From positions 124,001 to 188,000 of the forward strand of contig JADJNS010000014.1 of the NCBI GenBank assembly GCA_016714225.1: a stretch of DNA of 64,000 nt, written 5' to 3'. The notes beneath the pieces are model-generated. The model made no database searches, was not told where the DNA came from, and worked only from the letters and a program-made list of their open reading frames with translations. Position numbers and translations under genes: made by a program. Origin of the DNA: Archangiaceae bacterium. Lineage in GTDB: Bacteria > Myxococcota > Myxococcia > Myxococcales > Myxococcaceae. Of this stretch, positions 1 through 11,100 are shown one piece after another. Positions within the stretch are counted from its first letter, which is position 1, and each line of letters starts with the position of its first letter.

Positions 1-685
1 TTTCGAAGGCGAAGGCCGCGGGGGTGCCGTCTGTCCAGATGGCGGGGCCCATGCGCATGTCGAACCAGACCGCCACCGTGCTGCTCAAGAAGTACTCGGC
101 CCCGCCACCCATCAAGATGGGCACCACCAGGCTGGCGGTGCGGCCGAACTGCACCCACATCGGCATGTCGAACACGATGCCCACGTTGAGCGCGCTCGAG
201 GCGACGATGCCCACGTTGAGCGCCAGCGGCAGCGCCATGCCCGCCAGGGTGCTGCCCCCGTTGGGGAAGTAGAACATCAGCCCGGGCATGAAGCTGGCCC
301 CGATGTTCACCTTGCCGTTGTCGAAGAACTTGTAGCGCCCCACCGCCTGCAGCTTCATGCCGGGCATCAGCGAGCGCACCATGCCCTCGCGGCCGTAGTT
401 CACCGAGATGCGCCCCCCCAAGTCGAACACGTGGGTGATGCCGTGCAGGAAGGTGGCCTGCACTCCGGGGAAGCCGACGCCGCCCTGCAGCGAGTTGGCA
501 CCCGCGCCGACGGTGCGCGCGGTGACCACGCTCCACTGCTGCCCCGCACCGGTGACGGTGGCCCCGGCGCTCGACACCGTGCCCGAGGTCTTCTCGCCGT
601 TCACCGTCACGCTGTCGACCGAGACGTCGGTGTTCTTCGGTTCACCCGCGAGCAGCAGCACCACCAACAGTGAGGTCATGTTCAT
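1..685 (-). CDS. Putative outer-membrane beta-barrel-type protein, 3' part beyond window
   Basis: The reading frame starts at an ATG that shares four bases with the stop of the upstream phosphosugar mutase (ATGA) and stays open to the window edge, giving about 228 residues. The N-terminus (MNMTSLLVVLLLAGEP) is short and hydrophobic like a signal peptide. The rest is rich in Gly, Val, Ser and Ala with alternating polar and hydrophobic residues (for example VGRYKFFDNGKVNIGASF), as in transmembrane beta strands. I recognise no family and infer only envelope localisation. A second in-frame ATG two codons later is an alternative start. It is the last visible gene of the deoC-dksA-like-mutase operon and is probably translationally coupled to the mutase. 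The C-terminus is not visible, so barrel closure cannot be judged. Confidence 0.6.
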   Translation of the reverse strand, partial: MNMTSLLVVLLLAGEPKNTDVSVDSVTVNGEKTSGTVSSAGATVTGAGQQWSVVTARTVGAGANSLQGGVGFPGVQATFLHGITHVFDLGGRISVNYGREGMVRSLMPGMKLQAVGRYKFFDNGKVNIGASFMPGLMFYFPNGGSTLAGMALPLALNVGIVASSALNVGIVFDMPMWVQFGRTASLVVPILMGGGAEYFLSSTVAVWFDMRMGPAIWTDGTPAAFAFE

Positions 686-2412
686 TTCCCTTTCGGTAGA
701 CCGCGGGCCCAGGCGAGCTCGAGGCAGGCGGCCTCGAGCGCGAGCAGGCGCTTCTCACCGCGCTCGCGCGCCGCCGCGATGGCCTCTTGCGGGCCCACCG
801 CTTCTTTCAGCTCGAAGTAGATCTTGATCTTCGGCTCGGTGCCCGACGGTCTCAACGTCACCCGAGACCCGCCCTCGAGCTCGTAGGCCACCACGTCGGC
901 CCTCGGCAGCGTGCCCACGCCCGCCTGGTAGTCGAGCGCCTTCGTGACGCCCAGCTCGCCGATGCGCGACGGCGGGCTCTGGCGAAAGCCGGCCATGATG
1001 CCCTTGATGGTCTGCGCGCCGCTGGTGCCGGCGAAGGTGAAGTTCGCCTGGCGGGCGAGAAACAGCCCGTGCTTGCGCTGCACCTCTTCGAGGTAGCCGA
1101 ACAGCGTCAGCCCGCGCGACTTGCACCAGGCCGCCAGGTCGGCGACCACCAGCGCGCTGCCCACCCCGTCTTTGTCGCGCGCGACGGTGCCGACGGTGTA
1201 GCCGAGCGCCTCTTCGTACCCCATCACGAACCGGTAGCCCTCGGGCTCGAGCTCGAGCGCCTTGTTCGCTATCCACTTGAAGCCGGTGAGGCACTCTTCG
1301 TAGCGGGCGCCGTGCGCCTGGGCGATGGCCTTGAGCTGCGCCGACGAGACGATGGTGGTGATGACCAGCGGCTTCTGCGGCTTCTGGTTCTCGAGCAGGT
1401 AGGCACCCAACAGCACGCCCACCTCGTTGCCGGTGAGCATCTTCAACGCCCCCTTCGCGTCGCGCGCCATCGCGGCGAGGCGATCAGCGTCGGGGTCGTT
1501 GGCGAGCACGAGGTCGGCGCCCGTCTTCTCGGCGAGCGCGGTCGCGAGGTCCATCGCGCCCTTCTCTTCGGGGTTGGGAAAGCGCACGGTCGGAAAGGCG
1601 CCGTCGGGCTGGTGCTGCTGGCTCACCGCCCAGACCTTCTTGAAGCCGGCCTCTTCCAGCGCCGCGTCGACGAAGCGGCCTCCGACCCCGTGCATCGCCG
1701 AGTACACGATGCTCAGGTCTTCGCTCTTGCCGTGCACGCGCAGCTTCGCGATGGCGTCGAGGTACGCGCGCTCGACCGCCTGCGGCACGTTGCGCCACAG
1801 GCCCCTGGCGCGGGCCTCGGCCTCGGGCATCAGCTTCACCTCGCGCGCCGACTCGACCTGGTCGATGGCCGCGGCGATGCCCTGGTCGTGCGGGGGTATG
1901 ATCTGCGCCCCGTTGCCCCAGTACACCTTGAAGCCGTTGTACTCGGGCGGGTTGTGGCTGGCGGTCACCATCGCCGCCGCCGCGGCCTTCAGGTGCAGTG
2001 TGGCGAAGGCGATGACCGGCGTGGGCGCCACCTCGGGAAAGTAGAGCGCCGGTATGCCCTCGGCGCAGAGCACCGCGGCGGCGTCAGAGGCCAGCTCGGG
2101 GCTCATGCGGCGGCCGTCGCGGCCCACCACCACGCCGCGCTGCACCACGTCGGGCACCATCTTCTTCAGGTACCGCGCCAGGCCCGCCGTGGTGCGGCGC
2201 ACCACCGCGCGGTTCATGCGGTTGGGGCCTCCGCCCAGCACGCCGCGCAGGCCGGCGGTGCCGAACTCGAGCCGCGCGCCGAAGCGGTCTTCCAGCTCGG
2301 TGGTGTCGCCTCTGGCCAACAGCGCGCGCACCTCTTGCGCGGTGGCGCCGTCGGGGTCGGCGTCGGCCCAGTCTTTCGCCCGCTTCTCGAGTGCGGCCTT
2401 CTCCATGGTCAT
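682..2412 (-). CDS. Phospho-sugar mutase (PGM2/PgcA-type phosphoglucomutase or phosphopentomutase)
   Basis: This 576-residue protein is an alpha-D-phosphohexomutase, interconverting sugar 1- and 6- (or 5-) phosphates through a phosphoserine. Visible motifs in order are FGTAGLRG (about 50-57), the catalytic serine loop TASHNPPEYNGFK (Ser152), the metal-binding DPDAD (306-310) and the C-terminal phosphate-binding GTEPKIKIYFE. The length matches the long PGM2/PgcA subgroup (about 575-600 residues), which includes bacterial PgcA phosphoglucomutase and eukaryotic phosphopentomutase. The start ATG overlaps the stop of the DksA-like gene by four bases. Because deoC lies two genes upstream, a deoxyribose/ribose-phosphate mutase role feeding DeoC is an attractive inference. 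Glucose 1-phosphate metabolism is the alternative. Confidence 0.93.
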   Translation of the reverse strand: MTMEKAALEKRAKDWADADPDGATAQEVRALLARGDTTELEDRFGARLEFGTAGLRGVLGGGPNRMNRAVVRRTTAGLARYLKKMVPDVVQRGVVVGRDGRRMSPELASDAAAVLCAEGIPALYFPEVAPTPVIAFATLHLKAAAAAMVTASHNPPEYNGFKVYWGNGAQIIPPHDQGIAAAIDQVESAREVKLMPEAEARARGLWRNVPQAVERAYLDAIAKLRVHGKSEDLSIVYSAMHGVGGRFVDAALEEAGFKKVWAVSQQHQPDGAFPTVRFPNPEEKGAMDLATALAEKTGADLVLANDPDADRLAAMARDAKGALKMLTGNEVGVLLGAYLLENQKPQKPLVITTIVSSAQLKAIAQAHGARYEECLTGFKWIANKALELEPEGYRFVMGYEEALGYTVGTVARDKDGVGSALVVADLAAWCKSRGLTLFGYLEEVQRKHGLFLARQANFTFAGTSGAQTIKGIMAGFRQSPPSRIGELGVTKALDYQAGVGTLPRADVVAYELEGGSRVTLRPSGTEPKIKIYFELKEAVGPQEAIAAARERGEKRLLALEAACLELAWARGLPKGK

Positions 2413-2807
2413 TCCTCCGGCTCGCTGAAATCGGTGAGGTGCTTGCGGCTGGTGCCTGCACCGCGCTTGTCTTTCTTGCTCTGGCAGTCGACGCACAGGT
2501 CGGCCCACGGCATCGCCTTCATGCGCCCGGCGAGAATCTCGTCGCCGCAGTCGATGCAGTTGCCGTAGTCGTCGGGGTCGTCGTTCAGCCGCTTGATGGC
2601 CGCCCGCACCTTGCCGAGCAGAATCAGGTCGGCCTTGTTGCGGTTGCTGGCGATGGCCTGGTTCATCTCGTTGAGCGGCTGCTCGTCTTCGTCGGCCCGC
2701 TCTTCGTGGTCTGCGTTCGGTTCGATGCGCAGCGCTGTCTTGCTCGCGAGCTGCTTCTCGAGCTCGGCCAGCTGCTTCGCGATCGCCTTGCGTTGCGCCG
2801 CGTTCAT
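2409..2807 (-). CDS. DksA/TraR-family zinc-finger protein
   Basis: The 132-residue protein has an N-terminal helical part (about 1-85, likely coiled coil) followed by a four-cysteine finger, CIDCGDEI...LCVDCQ, in the C-X2-C-X17-C-X2-C spacing typical of DksA. DksA proteins enter the RNA polymerase secondary channel and change promoter selectivity, usually with ppGpp. The conserved acidic tip of the coiled coil cannot be assigned with confidence here, so the protein may be a TraR/YteA-like relative rather than the housekeeping DksA. The chosen ATG has no visible Shine-Dalgarno sequence. It gives the usual family length, whereas extending upstream would add sequence without family character. 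It lies 83 bases after deoC and overlaps the phosphosugar mutase by four bases. Confidence 0.85.
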   Translation of the reverse strand: MNAAQRKAIAKQLAELEKQLASKTALRIEPNADHEERADEDEQPLNEMNQAIASNRNKADLILLGKVRAAIKRLNDDPDDYGNCIDCGDEILAGRMKAMPWADLCVDCQSKKDKRGAGTSRKHLTDFSEPEE

Positions 2808-2890
2808 AAGGGAGGGGACTTCTAATACGGGTCCGCCGCCCCTGCTCTGTTTCAGTGGCCCGGGGCCGCCTCGAAAGAGCGCGCCCCGCC

Positions 2891-3811
2891 TCAGTACTTC
2901 GAGTCTGACTTGGTGCCGGTGATGATGGCGACGCTGGCCGAGGCGCCGATGCGGTTGGCGCCCGCGGCGATCATCTTCATCGCGTCTTCGGTGGTGCGCA
3001 CGCCGCCGCTGGCCTTCACGCCCACGTCGTCGCCCACCACCCGGCGCATCAGGGCCACGTCTTCGGCGGTGGCCCCGCCGCCCGCGAAGCCGGTCGAGGT
3101 CTTCACGAACGCGGCGCCGGCGGCCTTCGACAGCACGCAGCCGATGATCTTCTCTTCCATCGTCAGCTGGCTGGTCTCGAGAATCACCTTCACCGGAATG
3201 GGGCGGGCGGCCTCGATGGTCATCGCCAGGTCTTTGATCACCAGGGCGTAGTCGCGGGCCTTGAGCGCGCCGATGTTGATCACCGTGTCGATCTCTTTCG
3301 CGCCGCAGCGAATCGCCTCGCGGGTCTCGAACGCCTTCGCCGAGGGGAGCGCCGCGCCGAGCGGGAAGCCGACCACCGCGATGGGCACCGTCTTCGACCC
3401 CGAGAGCACCCGCGCGGCGGTGCCGACGTTCGAGCTGTTCACGCAGACGGTGGCGAAGCCGTACTTCTTGGCCTCTTCGGCGAGCTTCACCACCTCTTCG
3501 CGGGTGGCGTCGGCCTTGAGCAGGGTGTGGTCGATGTACGGCGCGATGTCGGCCGAGGTTCTGACCCGATCGGGCGCGATGCGGGCCGCCCCGTCTTTGA
3601 CGGCCGCCACGGTGGCGCACGAGCTCACGTTGGGGCAGGTGAAGCACGAGTCGCTGCACTCGACGTGCTTCTCGGAACCAGACGAAGACACCGACGAGCC
3701 GCTCTTCGGCGAGGTGGTGCACGGCTCTTCGGTGCCGGCACGCAGGGCGTCGAGGCGCCTCTTCACGCGGGAAGTGATCTCGTCAACCAGCTGTGCCGTT
3801 TCATCGGCCAT
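2891..3811 (-). CDS. deoC: Deoxyribose-phosphate aldolase with cysteine-rich N-terminal extension
   Basis: The 306-residue protein catalyses cleavage of 2-deoxyribose 5-phosphate to acetaldehyde and glyceraldehyde 3-phosphate in deoxynucleoside catabolism. The class I aldolase core runs from about residue 91: YIDHTLLKADAT, EIDTVINIGAL, the Schiff-base lysine in FVKTSTGFAGG (Lys237) and VGVKASGGVRT (Lys266). The core is typical in size (about 215 residues), but it is preceded by about 90 extra residues. These contain an amphipathic basic helix (about 5-25), a Ser-rich linker and a cluster Cys52-X3-Cys56-X2-Cys59-X5-Cys65. Nothing in the core appears broken. It heads an operon with the DksA-like protein and the phosphosugar mutase. 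The role of the extension is unknown. Confidence 0.95.
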   Translation of the reverse strand: MADETAQLVDEITSRVKRRLDALRAGTEEPCTTSPKSGSSVSSSGSEKHVECSDSCFTCPNVSSCATVAAVKDGAARIAPDRVRTSADIAPYIDHTLLKADATREEVVKLAEEAKKYGFATVCVNSSNVGTAARVLSGSKTVPIAVVGFPLGAALPSAKAFETREAIRCGAKEIDTVINIGALKARDYALVIKDLAMTIEAARPIPVKVILETSQLTMEEKIIGCVLSKAAGAAFVKTSTGFAGGGATAEDVALMRRVVGDDVGVKASGGVRTTEDAMKMIAAGANRIGASASVAIITGTKSDSKY

Positions 3812-3886
3812 GGACCTTTGGCTTCTAGCAAACCCGTGCTATGCGCGCGCCGAAAAGTTCCTAAGAGAAAAAGGACCATCGCCACC

Positions 3887-6424
<2,538 letters not shown>

Positions 6425-6463
6425 GCGGGTCACTGCAAACGGCAACCGGAGGAACTGCCCAGC

Positions 6464-7402
6464 ATGTCGTCCTCCGGCATGTCGATCATTCGCCTGACGT
6501 TTCTGGGCACCTCGGCCGCCGCCCCCACGTTGCACCGCAACGTGTCGGGGCTGGCGTTCAAGGCCGACACCGACCTGCTGCTGTTCGACTGCGGTGAGGG
6601 CAGCCAGCGGCAGATGATTCGCTTCGGCACCGGGTTCGCGGTCGACGCGGTGTTCTTCACCCATTTTCACGCCGACCACTACCTGGGCATCATCGGCTTT
6701 CTGCGCACCCTGGGCATGGGCGGCCGCGAGCAGCCGCTCAAGCTGCACGGGCCTCCGCCCGCCACCCGGCTGCTCGACCAGGCGGTGCACCTGGGCGTCG
6801 AGCGCCTCGCGTTTCCCATCGAAATCGTCGAGCTCAAGGGCGGCGAGACGCTCGACCGCGGCAGCTACGTCATCAAGGCGGTGCGCGTCGACCACCGGGT
6901 GAACGCGCTGGGCTACGTGGTGGAAGAGAAGACCCGGCCGGGGCGCTTCGACCCCGACAAGGCGCGCGCGCTGGGCGTACCCAACGGGCCCGACTTCGGC
7001 CGGCTGCAGCGCGGCGAGACCTTGACCCTGGCCGACGGCGGCACGGTGAAGCCCGAGCAGGTGATGGGCGGCGCGCGCCCTGGGCGCAAGGTGGTCATCT
7101 CGGGAGACACCCGGCCCTGCCCCGCGCTGGTCTCTGCGGCCGCCGGCGCCGACCTGCTGGTGCACGAGGCCACCTTCAGCGACGACGAGCAAGAGCGCGC
7201 GCTCGAGACCCGCCACTCGACCGCGCGCGAAGCGGGCCGGGTCGCGCGCGAGTCGAAGAGCCGGCGGCTGATTCTCACCCACCTCTCGTCGCGGCACGAC
7301 GTCGAGACCGCGCCGCTCTTGCAGCAGGCCCGGGCCGAGTTTCAGGGGCAGACCGAGGTGGCGTACGACGGGTTCACCGTCGAGCTGGCGGTGCGCGAGT
7401 AG
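6464..7402 (+). CDS. rnz: Ribonuclease Z
   Basis: The 312-residue metallo-beta-lactamase-fold endonuclease matures tRNA 3' ends. It shows the family's opening LTFLGTSAAAPT, the zinc-binding THFHADHYLG (His67, His69, Asp71, His72), a flexible-arm region rich in Gly/Pro near 80-100, the later SGDTRP zinc ligand segment and the C-terminal LTHLSSRH histidine. Length agrees with bacterial RNase Z (about 305-320). The start ATG has a GGAGGA box 10 bases upstream. A second in-frame ATG five codons later is possible but lacks such a site. It follows the pyrophosphatase gene by 39 bases, so co-transcription is possible. Confidence 0.95.
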   Translation: MSSSGMSIIRLTFLGTSAAAPTLHRNVSGLAFKADTDLLLFDCGEGSQRQMIRFGTGFAVDAVFFTHFHADHYLGIIGFLRTLGMGGREQPLKLHGPPPATRLLDQAVHLGVERLAFPIEIVELKGGETLDRGSYVIKAVRVDHRVNALGYVVEEKTRPGRFDPDKARALGVPNGPDFGRLQRGETLTLADGGTVKPEQVMGGARPGRKVVISGDTRPCPALVSAAAGADLLVHEATFSDDEQERALETRHSTAREAGRVARESKSRRLILTHLSSRHDVETAPLLQQARAEFQGQTEVAYDGFTVELAVRE

Positions 7403-7464
7403 CAGGGTGCCAGACCGCTCGTTTCTTGCGGCCAGCCCTCAGGGCGCGTTTGATTCGCGCCCGA

Positions 7465-7956
7465 ATGAGCAAGCAGGGGCTTTTGGTGCTGGCCATCTTG
7501 GGGGTGCTGGGCGGCGGAGCGTGGCTCGCGCTGGCGCCGCGCTCCATCGCCGGCGCGAAAATCGTCGACCTGTTCGCGCTCGAGGTGGGCGGCCCGGGCA
7601 CGGTGCGCATGGTGAGCGGCGAGCCCGAGCTGAGCGTGAACGAGGGGCTCGACTTTCACGTGCAGCTCGACGAGCCGGCGTGGGTCTACGTGTTTCGCCA
7701 GGTGGGCAACCAGGCGTCGCTCGAGTACGGCGCTGACGCCGAGGCGCAGCTCGAGAAGGGCGTCTGGGCGCCCGACTGGGGAGACGTGAAGGGCCTGCAC
7801 TTCCCCGAGGGCGAGTCGATGGTGCACGTGCTCGCCTCGCCGCAGAAGCTGACCGACATTCACGAGTGGACCGGGGGCGACCTGCAGACGCCCCACGTGC
7901 GCTGCCCCAAGTGCACGGTGACTTCGATGCTGGTGCGGGTGGCACGGCTGCACTGA
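7465..7956 (+). CDS. Small membrane-anchored protein, possibly DUF4384-like
   Basis: The 163-residue protein has one N-terminal hydrophobic segment (about residues 5-22, LLVLAILGVLGGGAWLAL), then a periplasmic-type domain. A stretch reading LDFHVQLDEPAWVYVFRQVG resembles the beta-rich DUF4384 domain often seen after regulatory or secreted modules in Proteobacteria; this is a weak pattern match. Two cysteines near the C-terminus lie in a CPKC motif that could form a disulfide or bind metal. The start was placed at the ATG immediately before the membrane segment. An in-frame TTG 13 codons upstream would only add a basic tail. Function unknown. Confidence 0.6.
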   Translation: MSKQGLLVLAILGVLGGGAWLALAPRSIAGAKIVDLFALEVGGPGTVRMVSGEPELSVNEGLDFHVQLDEPAWVYVFRQVGNQASLEYGADAEAQLEKGVWAPDWGDVKGLHFPEGESMVHVLASPQKLTDIHEWTGGDLQTPHVRCPKCTVTSMLVRVARLH

Positions 7957-8128
7957 GCGCCGAGGGTCTGCTTCTGCGTACATCGCAAACCGCGACCAAC
8001 ATCGAAAACTTTTCATGGCTTGCACGAAACGCCCGCCGAGTGAGCTCCGTGGAATCGCGCTGTTGGAAACGCGCGATGACGGCACGAGGCTGGCACCACG
8101 CGGCTCGCAACTTTCCTCGAGGGTCGAA

Positions 8129-11100
8129 ATGTACAGAGCGTCACGTCAGTGTGCGTCCCTGTGGTTCTTGTCCGCGATGCTGATCGCCTCGTCGGCGTTC
8201 GCGCAAGGCGCGAAGACCCGCCTGTTCATCTTGATGGACAACTCGAACTCGATGCACGAGACGGCCGCGGGTCTCGACAAGCCGAACCCCGACGGCAGCT
8301 ACGACCTCGACCCGAACTGGCTCACCGACGGCGGCACCACCTCTGACGGCGGCACGCTGCTCACCTGCAACCTGCCCGCGCTGCAGGACGCCGGCCTCTG
8401 CTTCAGCAAGTTCTGCTCGGCCAAGTGCGTGCTCTACAACGCGATGGACAACTACGAAGAAGACTTCGAGTTCGGCTTCGCGACGTACAACACCTACAAG
8501 CGCAAGGTCGACTTCTCGCTGGGCAGCTCGGCCTGCCAGTACGACATTCTCGCGGCGCCCAACGAGAACCTGCCCGGCGGCACCAACAACCGCTTCTGGT
8601 CGATTCGCAACAACCTCGCGCCCAGCTGCGCCATCACCCGGTCGACCACCGCGGCCACCCCGGGCGTGCGCAACGACACCACCCTCACCAGCAGCCGCTT
8701 CGTCTGCGACACCAACCCTGGCGTGGCGGGCGCAGACCCGGCGAAGAAGTGCGCCTCGGTCGCCACCCCGGCCTCGGCCTGGTACCTGGCGGCGCTCTCG
8801 GCGCCGGCCACCATGTTCGACATCGTGCGCAGCGACGTGACCACCCCGGCGGGCGGTGGCGTGGGCGCCACCACCTCGACGGTGAAGAACACCTGCACCG
8901 GCAGCAGCGGCACCTACGCCTGCGCCTCGACCACCAGCGCGGCCATCTTCCCCGGGGCCGGCGGCGCCAACGAGCCCACCCAGAGCCCGTTCAACGGCTA
9001 CACCTACTACCTGCGCTCGGTCGTCGACTGGCCGTCGACCGTGCCGACCCTCGACACGTTCTACTCGCGGCCGGGCACCGCCAACTGCATCGCGGCGGCT
9101 GAAGTGCTGGGCAACACCGTCACCACCACCGGTGGCCCGCCCAACGCCGGCTACTCGACCGCGCTGAACCAGCTGCAGGCCGGCACCTACGCCGGCGAGC
9201 CGGCCAACTCGGCCTGCGGCGCCACCCGCCCCTGCACGTGGACACTCATCAACAAGCAGATGGTGTCGACGGGCAACACGGTGAACAACTCGACCTGCAA
9301 CTCGAACGCGCTGCCGCCCGGGGTGCCTGCCTACGCGACCAACGGCACCTCGACCACCACCCGCAACGTCGGCACCTACTACACCAACCCGCCGGCCTCG
9401 TGCCCCGGCACGTCGCTCGCCTGCCCCGCCCAGAGCGGCACCTGCAACGGCGCGCCGGCCAACTGCGCGGTGCCCGCCGGCTCTGCGGTGGGCAACGGCA
9501 CCGACACCTTCGCGCAGGTCAGCTTCGCGGCGACCGCGCCGGCGCCGCCGGCGGGCTTCACCACCGGCTCGGCCTCGCTGGTCCACACGTGGAAAGACAC
9601 CGGCTCGACGGTCAGCAACGTCGGCCAGTGCTCGGCCACCCGCTCGTTCGGCGGCGTCGGCCCGGGCGGGCAGGGGTGCGGCGCGAGCTACACCGGCCAG
9701 TGCGTGTACATCAACCCGGTCTACGTGCCGGTGCCCGGCGACTCGACCAAGGGCTACTGCCAGTACTCGCTCTACCAGCGCAGCTTCACCCGCCCCATCT
9801 ACACCTGCAAATACACCTTCACCCAGTACCGGTTCCAGCAGACGGTGCCCAACCCCACCGTGCTGCAGTGCTCGTGGAAGCTGCGCCAGCTGGTGTGGCG
9901 CCCGCAGCTGTACCAGTACGACTGGACCACGGTGGGCGGCGAGGTCGTCGGCAACACGTCGGTGACCTTCGACCCGGTGAACAAGGTGTGCGGCACCTCG
10001 CCGGTCGCGTTCCCCGCGGTCTCGCCGGCGCAGTGCCCGGCCAAGCTCGACTCGAGCAACGCCACCGCGCCCGCGGCGTGCAAGCTCGCCGGCCGCGAGT
10101 GCCGGTTGCGGTGGTGGGCGGCGCCGACCGGCGCGCCGGCCATCTACGCGAACGCCGCCTACAAGTTCGGCCGCAACTCGCGGTACTCGAACACCGCCAC
10201 GGTCTCGACTGAAGTCAGCAACTACGGCAGCTCGCCGCCGTACTGCCAGACCATCGACTACCAAGACGCTCCGTTCGCTTCGCAGGTCGACCTGGCCAGC
10301 AAGCCGTTCGGCGTGCAGCAGAGCGTGGCCGCGGCCAGCTGGTGCACCGGCACCGGCTCGGGCGGCCCGTCGAGCGACACCCTGGTGATGGGCGACCCGT
10401 ACTCGCCCGGCAGCCCCAACGTGCCGCTCAACGGCTCGTGGTTCGGCACCTACCGCGGCGGCACCATCACCGACACCGACGGTGACGGCAGGTCGGTGCT
10501 GTACAGCATCGACCCCACCGGCGCCTCGTGGCAGCCCGCCCCGATTCGCTCTGAGAAAGACGTCGGCTGGAGCCGCCTGCCCGACGGCACGCCGATGCTC
10601 GGCCTGTTCCACGACTTCGACCCGCTCGGTCTGCCGGTGCTGCGCAACCTCATCTTGAATCTGCCGATGCACGACGACCCGCTGCAGATGAACTTCCAGA
10701 GCGGCACCAAGCAGTGGCTCAACGGCGCCAACACCCCGCTCTACGGCTCGCTCAGCGACTTCCAGAGCTACCTGCGCGACACCCTCGACACGAGCGGCTC
10801 GCTCGGCCCCGACAACCTGGCCATCTGCCGCAACTACGGCATGGTGCTGCTCACCGACGGCGACGAGAACCAGCCGCCGCGCCAGCCCAACCACCCGCAG
10901 AACACCGGCGCGGGCCTGTGCGACCCGTACACCGCGGCGAACTGCCAGGTCTTCCCCGACTACAACGTCGGCACGCAGCTCGAAGACATCGTCGGCACCA
11001 TCGGCAGCACCACCGGCGGCAGCGCGGCGCGCACCCCCAAGGCGGTGAAGTCGTACATGGTCAGCTACGGCAACGGCGCCACCTCTGACCTGCTCGACCG

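Noticed and set aside
8085..8110. A sigma-54-like promoter (TGGCAC ... TCGCA) upstream of pilY1
   Set aside because: The GG and GC elements are off by one base from the required spacing and the -12 element is poor.
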